From Gammaproteobacteria bacterium (GTDB lineage: Bacteria > Pseudomonadota > Gammaproteobacteria > Pseudomonadales > Azotimanducaceae): a DNA stretch of 64,000 nt. Made by a program: the position numbers and the translations under genes. The notes under the pieces were generated by a model. That model had not been told where the DNA came from and made no database searches. It worked only from the letters and a program-made list of their open reading frames with translations. The stretch spans positions 62,001-126,000 of the forward strand of contig JAPOVK010000053.1 of the NCBI GenBank assembly GCA_026708185.1. The letters are read 5' to 3'. Of this stretch, positions 8,435 through 14,471 are shown in pieces (the first letter of the stretch is position 1; each line of letters opens with the position of its first letter).

Positions 8435-8748
8435 AGCTCGTCCCGACCGTCGTCCTGCTGTTGCTGGCGGGCTGCGCCACCCAGGCCGAGAGGGAGGCCG
8501 CAGCCGCGAAGGCGCGCGCCGAATGGGAGGCGTGCGTTGACGAACACATGGAGACGGCGTACGCGATGCACCGGTTGTTCGGCGGGGACCCCTTCTCCGC
8601 CACGGTCGTGGGCGAGGCCCTCGGCAGGATGGTCGCGCAGGAGTGCGGCTCCGGCGGACTGGACGGAACGGAGAGGACCGCGTACATTCTTCGGCGCGCA
8701 GAGGTAGTGGAGGCGGATCACGCTGCGCAGCGAAAAGAGTCGGAGTGA
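8431..8748 (+). CDS. small lipoprotein
   Basis: 105 residues starting at GTG 8431 in an overlap with the preceding stop. The N-terminus is a lipoprotein signal with lipobox LLAGC (Cys at about residue 15), followed by an alanine/glutamate-rich helix and a short domain with two cysteines (EACVDEH and AQECGSG) that might form a disulfide. Likely anchored to the outer or inner membrane on the periplasmic side. Phage Rz1-like spanins are also small lipoproteins overlapping another gene, but the partner here lacks a membrane helix, so that comparison is weak. Function unknown. Confidence 0.55.
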   Translation: MKLVPTVVLLLLAGCATQAEREAAAAKARAEWEACVDEHMETAYAMHRLFGGDPFSATVVGEALGRMVAQECGSGGLDGTERTAYILRRAEVVEADHAAQRKESE

Positions 8749-8841
8749 ACCTGGGCGCTTGACTCCCCCGGCATGGTATGCTGGACTACGCAACGGCGGT
8801 TCGGAGCTTGCCACCCGGATCGCGGGCCTTGAGAGGTCGGA

Positions 8842-8932
8842 GGCCAGTGCGGGATTCGAACCCGCGACGTGCCTGCTTCAGGGGCACCCAGGATTGCCAA
8901 CCTGGGGCATTCGACCGCTCTGCCAACTGGCC
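8842..8932 (-). tRNA. class II tRNA (Ser-like) with 8-nt anticodon loop
   Basis: On the minus strand: acceptor stem GGCCAGT/ACTGGCC (7 bp, 8926-8932 with 8842-8848), TG at positions 8-9, D stem GCA/TGC with a Ser-type D loop, anticodon stem CCAGG/CCTGG (8901-8905 with 8888-8892), a long variable arm with stem GTGCC/GGCAC, and a perfect T arm GCGGG-TTCGAAT-CCCGC. The anticodon loop is eight bases (TTGGCAAT) where seven are normal. Removing one C would give a tRNA-Ser(GGA)-like loop. CCA is not encoded (TCCG follows) and the discriminator would be T, unusual for Ser. Either a frameshift-suppressor type tRNA or a pseudo-tRNA carried by the inserted block. Confidence 0.8.
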
Positions 8933-8947
8933 CGAAGCATAGAGTCT

Positions 8948-8988
8948 AGCCCCGGTCTCCCGTCAAGGGAACCGGGGCTTTCTCTTTC
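8948..8988 (+). terminator. strong intrinsic terminator
   Basis: AGCCCCGGT (8948-8956) pairs with ACCGGGGCT (8971-8979), and the stem extends inward by TCCC/GGGA with one bulged base, leaving loop GTCAA. It is followed by TTTCTCTTT. It would end plus-strand transcripts, for example of the 8264-8748 genes. Confidence 0.7.
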
Positions 8989-9008
8989 CGGGGCGTTTGA
9001 CGCCGCGT

Positions 9009-9037
9009 TTGACGCCGCCTTTCCCGTCCCTTAGAGT
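9009..9037 (+). promoter_or_regulatory. near-consensus sigma-70 promoter, copy 1 of duplicated module
   Basis: TTGACG (9009-9014), 17-base spacer, TAGAGT (9032-9037). A second TTGACG occurs 12 bases upstream at 8997-9002. Start of the first promoter-hairpin module. Confidence 0.55.
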
Positions 9038-9042
9038 CCTGC

Positions 9043-9116
9043 CCCGGCTCCCGACGCCACGGGCCGTTTCCCCGGCGACCCCCCGTCCCCAGGGCGGCAT
9101 CGAACCGAGGGAGCCG
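9043..9116 (+). ncRNA. possible structured RNA, module copy 1
   Basis: Immediately after promoter copy 1, CGGCTCCC (near 9045-9052) can pair with GGGAGCCG (9109-9116). The segment ends with GGCATCGAACCGAGGGAGCC (9096-9115), which recurs exactly at 9335-9354. No ORF with a ribosome binding site is seen. Could be the leader of a longer transcript rather than a discrete RNA. Confidence 0.3.
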
Positions 9117-9248
9117 ATCCGCCTTCGGGGGGAGGGCGACGGACTCCGGCGCGGGACGGGTCATCCGTGTCCTGCGGTTCGGTCGGCGTTGCGGGTAAGC
9201 CCCACTGCCAGCGTCGGCCTTCCCGCGCCGGGGTTCGTCCTTTCCCCG

Positions 9249-9276
9249 TTGACTCCGCGCCGCCCGCCCGTAGAAT
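9249..9276 (+). promoter_or_regulatory. near-consensus sigma-70 promoter, copy 2 of duplicated module
   Basis: TTGACT (9249-9254), 16-base spacer, TAGAAT (9271-9276); each box matches 5/6. It is followed by the same CCCCGGCTCCCG element as copy 1 and could drive the 9381 gene. Confidence 0.6.
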
Positions 9277-9277
9277 G

Positions 9278-9354
9278 CGCCCCGGCTCCCGAGGCTGCGG
9301 GCCGTGCGGACCCGTCAATGCTCGACTCGCCCACGGCATCGAACCGAGGGAGCC
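9278..9354 (+). ncRNA. possible structured RNA or leader, module copy 2
   Basis: GGCTCCC near 9284 is complementary to GGGAGCC at 9348-9354; the 20-base end GGCATCGAACCGAGGGAGCC is identical to copy 1. The hairpin ends 26 bases before the ATG at 9381, so in this copy the structure could act as a 5' leader of that gene. Confidence 0.3.
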
Positions 9355-9380
9355 TCTTCCCGCCCCTGCCGAGGAACGCG

Positions 9381-9581
9381 ATGAACGTCAGACCCGAAGC
9401 GCAGCTTGCCGCCATCCAGGGTACGCTGGCGTCCCTGGAGACAGCCGTTGCCGATCTGCGCATGGAGATCGAGGAACTGAAACGGCGAGCCGCCGAGGCC
9501 GACAGGCGGTGGCAACTGCTCAGATCGTTCGACAGCTACCGGGAACTGCACGCCCGGCTCGCGGACACGGGGGAGGTCTAG
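9381..9581 (+). CDS. small coiled-coil protein
   Basis: 66 residues. A GAGGAA site lies about 5 bases before ATG 9381. Residues about 10-45 (AIQGTLASLETAVADLRMEI, then EELKRRAAEADRRW) have a heptad pattern of Leu/Ala/Ile, a likely coiled coil. No other motif. It is the last gene of the inserted block and sits downstream of promoter copy 2 and its hairpin. A small structural or regulatory protein is possible; function unknown. Confidence 0.5.
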   Translation: MNVRPEAQLAAIQGTLASLETAVADLRMEIEELKRRAAEADRRWQLLRSFDSYRELHARLADTGEV

Positions 9582-9592
9582 CGCAACCCTAG

Positions 9593-9721
9593 ACTTCCTC
9601 CGGCACGTTCGACGACGGCGCGACCGTCTGCATGGTGACCCACGACCCGCGCTATGCCGACCTGGCGGAGCGCACGGTGCATCTGTTCGACGGGCGGATC
9701 GTGGACGAGGAAAGCGGTTAG
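9593..9721 (+). pseudogene. C-terminal remnant of an ABC transporter ATPase (MacB/LolD type)
   Basis: The frame from 9593 to the TAG at 9719-9721 reads DDGATVCMVTHDPRYADLAE then RTVHLFDGRIVDEESG, the H-loop (THD) and C-terminal strand of a MacB/LolD-class ATPase. The Walker A, Q-loop, signature and Walker B regions are absent, and upstream sequence belongs to the inserted block. It lies 38 bases before ADOP permease 2, the expected place for the ATPase of that system. It has no usable start of its own, so it is non-functional as assembled. Confidence 0.8.
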
Positions 9722-9759
9722 TCGGCACGGTCCGGTTCGAAAGGGGACGAATAGACCGG

Positions 9760-12159
9760 ATGGCACGTTTTCAGTTCGCCCTGTCGTGGCGGCTGGCGCT
9801 CCGCCATTTCGTCAAGTCGCCCGGCTCCTACCTCTACGGCGCCGTGACATTGGCGTTGGGCTTGGGAAGCGCCACGCTGCTGTTCTCGCTCGTGCAGGGC
9901 CTCACGGCGCCGCTGCCCGTACCGAACGGCGAGCACGTCTTGCGCGTGGTCGTGGTGGATCCGGTCCGCAGCCACGCGCACGTCACGATCGACGACTTCC
10001 GTGCCTGGCGGTCGCATGCCGGGTCGTTCGAGAGCATCGCTGCGGTCGCCGTAGCCGAACGCAGAGTTGACATCAAGCGGGGCGACTTCCTGGCGCGGGT
10101 AGCGCACACGACGGCCGACGTGTTTCCGCTCCTTGGGGTCGAGCCGGTGCTGGGCCGATGGCCGACGGAAGCCGACGGCACCACGATCGCCATCGGCGAG
10201 GATCTGTGGACGACGACGTTCGAGCGCGACCCCGCGATACTCGGCCGGGAGGTCCGCCTGGACGACGAGGTCGCCGTCGTCGTCGGCGTGATGCCGAGCG
10301 GCTTCCGGTTCCCCTACAAGCAGGACATCTGGCAGGTGGTCGCCTGGGACTCGGTCCGGCTGGCCAACGGCGAGGTCGTCAGCCGGCTGAAGCCCGGCGT
10401 CTCGCGGGCGGCGGCGAGCGATGAGTTCACCGAGCTGATGCAGGCCGCGCGCACCGACCGCGAGGGCATCGCGGCGACCGCGACCGCACGCTTGATCGGG
10501 TTCACGGAAGAGCGGGGAGACCGGGAAGAGTACGCGGTTGGTATCGCACTGCTGTTGGTCGTGCTGGGACTGGTGTTGCTTTCCTGCTCGAACGTCAGCG
10601 CCCTGTTGCTGGAACGCAACCTGGCCCGGACGCGAACGCTGGCATTGCACCAGGCCCTAGGCGCGAGGCCGGCGCAAATCGCGTTGCAGATCCTGGTCGA
10701 GGCGTTGTTGGTCGGCGGCCTCGGCGGGATGCTTGGCGCCGCTGTCGCGCATGTGGGTCTGCGGTTCCTGATGACAACGTTGGCCGACAATCTCAGTTAC
10801 TACTGGACGCGGCTGGAGCTTGATGTGGCGTCCGTCGGATTCGCCAGTGCACTGAGCCTGGTCGTTGCGCTGGTGTGCGGCGCCTTGCCGGCCTGGCGAG
10901 CGGTCGGGACGGACGTAGGGCGAACCTTGGCGGAACAGGCCGAGGCGGTACAGGGCTCGCGCCGGACGCCGGTGTCCTGGATCCTGGTCAACGCGCAGAT
11001 GGCGTTCGCCGTCGCCGTGGTGGTGGCGGCCGTTGGGCTCGCCACCATCGTCGTGCAGAAGCCCTGGGAGGTCGACTTGGCGCCCGAGTTCGCGGGAGAC
11101 CGCGTCGTCTCGGCGCTGATTGTTTTCGAGGAGGATGCGGTCGACGCACCACGTGTCGAGGTGCTCCAGCGGCTGCAGGAACGGGTGCGCGCACTCCCGG
11201 GTGTGCAATCCGCGACCGTCAGCGTGGGCGACTGGCGAGCCCGGGTCGGTAGATTCGGTCTGCGCCGCGTCGCTTTTGGCGACGAACCGTTCGGCGACGA
11301 CCGGGGCGTGCCCATCCTCTACATCACCCCCGGCTTTATCGATACCTTCGAGATCAGCCTAGTCGAAGGGCGTCCGTTCGACGCCCGCGACATGGGATCG
11401 GACACCGGGACACCCGACGTTGCCATCGTGACCGAGGAATTCGTCCGCGAACGATTGCCGGACCAGGCAAGCGTTGGTCGCCGCATCCGGGTGGATCAGG
11501 GCGGCGGCCGCGAACGGGCATTCCGCATCGTCGGCGTCGTGTCGAACCTGGCGGTGACCGAAGACCACCGGCGGAACCCGGTCGAGCACGTGCTGCTCCC
11601 GGTTGCGACAACGGATGCCCGTACGTTCCAGCTCACGGCGCGAACCGCAGGGGTGACGGGGATCGATGCCCAGGTCGAGCGGATCGTCCGCGATACGGCT
11701 CCGGGGGTCGCGACGGTCGCCTATTCGTTCGACGAGTCCATGCGGCAATTCAACGACTACCTCGGACGTATAACCGAGACGTTGGGCGTGCTGGCGATCC
11801 TCGGCGGCAGCGGTTGCCTAGTCGTCGTCGCGATCGGGATCTACGGACTGGTCGCCTTCGAGGTGCGCCAGCGGCGCGGCGAGTACGCCGTGCGCTTAGC
11901 ACTGGGTGCGCGCGCCCAGCGGCTGCTATGGCTGGTAGTGCGCCGGGTCGGCCTGCTGGTCGTGCCGGGCACGGTTCTAGGCTTCGTGTTCGCCGGGGTC
12001 GGTTCCCCCCTGATGCGCGCGGTGGGTGGCCAGGACATCGACGTCGTACCGGTCTTCGTTGCGGTGTTCGCGTTGTACGCCGTCGTCGTCGCGGTGGCAG
12101 CCGGCGTGCCCACGCTCAGGGTTGTGCGAGCCAACCCGGCTCGCGTGTTGAACGGCTGA
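9760..12159 (+). CDS. ADOP-type (MacB/FtsX duplicated) ABC permease 2
   Basis: 799 residues with the same two-unit architecture as the permease at 1202-3697, but clearly diverged: N-terminus WRLALRHFVKSPGSYLYGAV, first helix about 25-45, periplasmic domain, three-helix FtsX block about 260-390, a second helix near 410, second periplasmic domain, and C-terminal helices with FEVRQRRGEYAVRLALGARA. It follows the remnant ATPase by 38 bases, the usual order in MacB-like operons. As with other ADOP permeases the substrate is unknown. Its cognate ATPase is destroyed here, so activity would need an ATPase in trans. Confidence 0.85.
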   Translation: MARFQFALSWRLALRHFVKSPGSYLYGAVTLALGLGSATLLFSLVQGLTAPLPVPNGEHVLRVVVVDPVRSHAHVTIDDFRAWRSHAGSFESIAAVAVAERRVDIKRGDFLARVAHTTADVFPLLGVEPVLGRWPTEADGTTIAIGEDLWTTTFERDPAILGREVRLDDEVAVVVGVMPSGFRFPYKQDIWQVVAWDSVRLANGEVVSRLKPGVSRAAASDEFTELMQAARTDREGIAATATARLIGFTEERGDREEYAVGIALLLVVLGLVLLSCSNVSALLLERNLARTRTLALHQALGARPAQIALQILVEALLVGGLGGMLGAAVAHVGLRFLMTTLADNLSYYWTRLELDVASVGFASALSLVVALVCGALPAWRAVGTDVGRTLAEQAEAVQGSRRTPVSWILVNAQMAFAVAVVVAAVGLATIVVQKPWEVDLAPEFAGDRVVSALIVFEEDAVDAPRVEVLQRLQERVRALPGVQSATVSVGDWRARVGRFGLRRVAFGDEPFGDDRGVPILYITPGFIDTFEISLVEGRPFDARDMGSDTGTPDVAIVTEEFVRERLPDQASVGRRIRVDQGGGRERAFRIVGVVSNLAVTEDHRRNPVEHVLLPVATTDARTFQLTARTAGVTGIDAQVERIVRDTAPGVATVAYSFDESMRQFNDYLGRITETLGVLAILGGSGCLVVVAIGIYGLVAFEVRQRRGEYAVRLALGARAQRLLWLVVRRVGLLVVPGTVLGFVFAGVGSPLMRAVGGQDIDVVPVFVAVFALYAVVVAVAAGVPTLRVVRANPARVLNG

Positions 12160-12287
12160 CTCCGGGAGCCGACAGCCGCATACGTTCAGGATAGGCCCCG
12201 GACACCGCGCCACGATGGCATCCGCCCTCCGGAGCATGATCCTCTCGAGTTGTGCCCGGGCGATGAGAACGCGTTCGAGCAGGAGCA

Positions 12288-12797
12288 TCACGGCTCGTCG
12301 GTGAACATGTCCTGTATCTCCGACTCACCCATGCGGTCAAAGTCATCCGGCACGACGACTTGGCCTACGAGAAAGCCTTGGCGGCTTGACGCCCCATCCC
12401 TGATGGCGGCGAGGAACTCGCGTGGGCTGACGACAGCGATGCCATGGCAGAGCTCTGGGGGGAAGTGCTTCAGATTGCCGGTGATCAGGTAGTCGACCTT
12501 CGCTGCAACAGCGACTTCCAGGAACGGCTGGTCGCCAGGATCAGGTAGCGTGGTGTCCAAGGGGGTCGCCGCTAACCGAAGGCCGTTGGTCGACAGACGT
12601 GCGAGCACGGTCTCAACACCGTCCAACGGCAAGGACAGCCGAGGCCGTGTGAGTACATCCCGATACTCGGCAAGGACTCGTCCGTCAAAGCAAACGCGAT
12701 GCGCGCCTGAGCCAACGAGATCGACCACCGTCGCCGGCAGTCCATGGGGCGACAGCAAGCCCGACACCAGAACGTTGGTGTCCAAAACGACCCTCAC
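12288..12797 (-). CDS. PIN-domain toxin (putative VapC-like ribonuclease)
   Basis: 169 residues starting MRVVLDTNVLVSGLLS, the first PIN-domain acidic motif (D6), with a second conserved acid in AEYRDVL and later DPGDQPFLEVAVAAKVDYLITGN carrying the third and fourth acidic positions. This is the 'putative toxin-antitoxin system toxin component, PIN family' (COG1569-like). These are Mg-dependent RNases blocked by the cognate antitoxin. It overlaps by 4 bases with the Phd-type gene encoded just upstream (12794-13081), the standard antitoxin-first order. The C-terminus is longer than minimal VapC. Confidence 0.85.
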   Translation of the reverse strand: MRVVLDTNVLVSGLLSPHGLPATVVDLVGSGAHRVCFDGRVLAEYRDVLTRPRLSLPLDGVETVLARLSTNGLRLAATPLDTTLPDPGDQPFLEVAVAAKVDYLITGNLKHFPPELCHGIAVVSPREFLAAIRDGASSRQGFLVGQVVVPDDFDRMGESEIQDMFTDEP

Positions 12798-13081
12798 GGA
12801 CGTCGGGCGGCGCGAGAGTCGGCGATTTCGGCGTTGATCTCGTCGAGGGACAGTTCGGCAGCACCGGTTTCCCGCGCTCGTTCCCGGATCGACGCTATGG
12901 CCTGCAATGCGTCTGCTTGTCGCAGCGCTTCAAGGGTCCGGTCGAAGGTCTCTGGGGATGTGGCCACAAGAAACGCGATGGGTTTGCCGTTGGAGGTGAC
13001 GACCATGTGCCGTTGAGTGCCCAGGGCGTCCCAAACCGCGGCGGATCGACCTCGGAGTTCTCGGACGCTGATGAAGTCCAT
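12794..13081 (-). CDS. Phd/YefM-type antitoxin
   Basis: 95 residues. The N-terminus MDFISVRELRGRSAAVWDAL and MVVTSNGKPIAFLVA are the conserved Phd/YefM DNA-binding core; the C-terminal half (RQADALQAIASIRERARETG) is the helical toxin-binding tail. It lies first in the operon and its stop overlaps the toxin start. Such antitoxins autorepress by binding palindromes near the promoter; the upstream spacer has GTGTACACGACTGTGTAC (near 13097), which contains the palindrome GTGTACAC, a good operator candidate. Confidence 0.85.
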   Translation of the reverse strand: MDFISVRELRGRSAAVWDALGTQRHMVVTSNGKPIAFLVATSPETFDRTLEALRQADALQAIASIRERARETGAAELSLDEINAEIADSRAARRP

Positions 13082-13095
13082 GGCTTCTGGCTCCT

Positions 13096-13114
13096 GATGT
13101 GTACACGACTGTGT
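13096..13114. promoter_or_regulatory. GTGTACAC palindrome upstream of the Phd/PIN operon
   Basis: TGTGTACACGACTGTGTAC carries the 8-base palindrome GTGTACAC and a second GTGTAC half repeat, about 15 bases upstream of the antitoxin ATG at 13081 (minus strand). It is a plausible autorepressor site for the Phd-type antitoxin. Confidence 0.4.
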
Positions 13115-13237
13115 ACTCGATTGGCGTTACGAAGTCAAGGCGTCGTCGGCGTTCGGCTATGACATGGCTCCAGACGCGGAAAAGCACAAGGACTCTACGA
13201 GCGCGGCGCGCCCCTCGCCGGAAGCTCAATACGACGG

Positions 13238-14215
13238 TCAGACCCGCCCGCACACGATCCCGTTGCGGATCGCCGGTTGGCCGTCTTCCGTGACGGTCCT
13301 GAACAACACCCGCTTCTCGGACTCTCCTCTTGCGAGGGGTTCCCCCTCGCGCTCCCCGGCTGAGGGCTTTCTTCTTGCGAGGGGTTCCCCCTCGCGCTCC
13401 CCGGCTGAGGGCTCCGTCTCCTCCGCGAGCGCCTCGACGGCGATGGTCGTGTCCATCAGCACCATCGCGCGCAGTTGGCCGCAGAGCCGGGTGATGCGCG
13501 TGGCGTCGCCGTCGAAGCAGCGGTTGATCACCACGCTCAAGGACATGGCCTTGGTCGCGCTGCCGTGCAGGATGATGCCGGGCAAGCCGGCGGCCAAAGC
13601 GACGCTGGGCTCGGTGTGGATCGGGTTGTATATCTGCGCGCATTCCGTGTACTGCTGCGCGGCATGCAGGGCGACGGGGACCTCCTCGCGCCAGAGCGGG
13701 GCCCCGGCGGGCGCGGACACCTCGGGCCACGGCGGTTCCTCGTCGAGGATGGCGGCGGGTCCGGCCAAGGTCGCGCCGCGGGTGATGCCGTTGTAGTAGA
13801 GCTCCGCGATCAGCTCGCCGTTGCTGGCGGTCATGCGGTAGCGGTCGACGTTGTATACGCCGGGGCCGATTTGGCGCATTTGGATGGTCTTGCCCTGCGT
13901 GGTGACCGCCTCGCCGGTCCGGAACGGCCGGTGGATCGTCAAGTCGGTGGAGGCGTGCACGCCGTACGGCGCGGCGCGGGGATTCGGCTCCTGGTCGGGC
14001 CGGAAGCGGCTGGGCCATTGCAGGGCGAAGGCGATGCCCGGGTGGACGGTGACGCCCCCCGGTGCGAGGTCGTCGAAGTACGCGGGGTTGGCGTCGTTGA
14101 CGGCGGCCGCGTAGGCCATGGCGTACCGCGTGTCGATCAGCGTGGTCTTGGCGATGGAGTTCAGGCCGATGCCGTCGGTGCTGAGGACTCCGGGTCCGGT
14201 CTCGCTGCTCGACAC
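13238..14215 (-). CDS. MaoC-like (R)-hydratase/dehydratase family protein with internal palindromic-element insertion
   Basis: About 325 residues. It resembles double-hotdog MaoC-type proteins: an N-terminal hotdog (AMAYAAAVNDANPAYFDDLA...VTVHPGIAFALQWPSRF) and a second hotdog with the hydratase motif YNPIHTEPSVALAAGLPGII then LHGSATKAMSLSV. Such enzymes hydrate or dehydrate 2-enoyl-CoA substrates. The start is taken at GTG 14215 (AGGTGA upstream); the longer frame enters the repeat at 14.33 kb. Odd feature: near residues 267-297 the protein contains two 15-residue copies of EPSAGEREGEPLARR, coming from a palindromic repeat inserted in frame before the last strand (RVLFRTVTEDGQPAIRNG). The fold probably tolerates it as a surface loop. 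Confidence 0.75.
   Translation of the reverse strand: MSSSETGPGVLSTDGIGLNSIAKTTLIDTRYAMAYAAAVNDANPAYFDDLAPGGVTVHPGIAFALQWPSRFRPDQEPNPRAAPYGVHASTDLTIHRPFRTGEAVTTQGKTIQMRQIGPGVYNVDRYRMTASNGELIAELYYNGITRGATLAGPAAILDEEPPWPEVSAPAGAPLWREEVPVALHAAQQYTECAQIYNPIHTEPSVALAAGLPGIILHGSATKAMSLSVVINRCFDGDATRITRLCGQLRAMVLMDTTIAVEALAEETEPSAGEREGEPLARRKPSAGEREGEPLARGESEKRVLFRTVTEDGQPAIRNGIVCGRV
13327..13413. repeat. two tandem copies of the SAGEREG palindromic element inside the MaoC-like gene
   Basis: Each copy has the core GCGAGGGG-TT-CCCCCTCGC followed by GCTCCCCGGCTGAGGGCT on the plus strand. Cores begin at 13332 and 13377, a 45-base period, an exact multiple of three. The minus strand reads the peptide PSAGEREGEPLAR in both copies. 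The same element occurs at 49.7, 52.0 and 57.4-57.7 kb. Confidence 0.85.
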
Positions 14216-14324
14216 GGCTTCACCTGTTTCGAAACGACCGGGCGATGCTAACACCCGCCCGGGCATTCGGCGCTCGCCCTTATCGCCATGATGGCACGCC
14301 GTTCGCATGTCTGACATGAAAGAC

Positions 14325-14369
14325 GCGACCGCTTCGCGGTCGCCCCGAGAATTCGCTGCGCGAATTCTC
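14325..14369. repeat. double-hairpin (BIME-like) repeat, copy at 14.3 kb
   Basis: Hairpin 1 is GCGACCGC-TTC-GCGGTCGC (14325-14343); hairpin 2 is GAGAATTCGC-TGC-GCGAATTCTC (14347-14369). It lies between the MaoC-like gene start and ADOP permease 3. Almost the same pair recurs at 41537-41584. Two adjacent hairpins of this type resemble REP/BIME elements. Confidence 0.8.
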
Positions 14370-14471
14370 CTGGCGGCGAGGCGGCGGCGACCGCCAGGCA
14401 AGAAGCCCCGTGTTTGTTTCAGGCGAGCCCGCCGATCCAAAGGCGGATGTCTCGCGAAGGAGGAAAAAGGC

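Larger units (their letters stand above)
6300..9605. mobile_element. 3.3-kb inserted/replacing block interrupting a kinase-ATPase-permease operon
   Basis: The left edge falls inside the histidine kinase ATPase domain (just after codons for TTKPG) and the right edge inside an ABC ATPase (just before DDGATVCMVTHDP). In between lie only small unknown genes (6394-8748, 9381-9581), a tRNA-like gene, a terminator and duplicated promoter modules. Because about 60 kinase codons and about 200 ATPase codons are absent, this is a replacement, not a clean insertion. No integrase, transposase, terminal inverted repeat or flanking direct repeat is visible. It could be a remnant of a phage or satellite after deletion of one flank, or a chimeric assembly join. 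Edges are estimated to about 10 bases from homology loss. Confidence 0.5.

Noticed and set aside
8431-8748. Phage spanin pair (Rz/Rz1) for the 8264-8748 genes
   Set aside because: The lipoprotein fits Rz1 size, but the upstream partner lacks the membrane helix and coiled coil of Rz.
8759-8782. Promoter with TTGACT and TATGCT boxes
   Set aside because: The spacing is only 12 bases; an extended -10 reading (TGGTATGCT) is possible but not convincing.
8759-9034. Plus-strand ORF of 91 residues over the tRNA
   Set aside because: It includes AGFEPATC-type translation of tRNA antisense sequence, a common annotation artefact.
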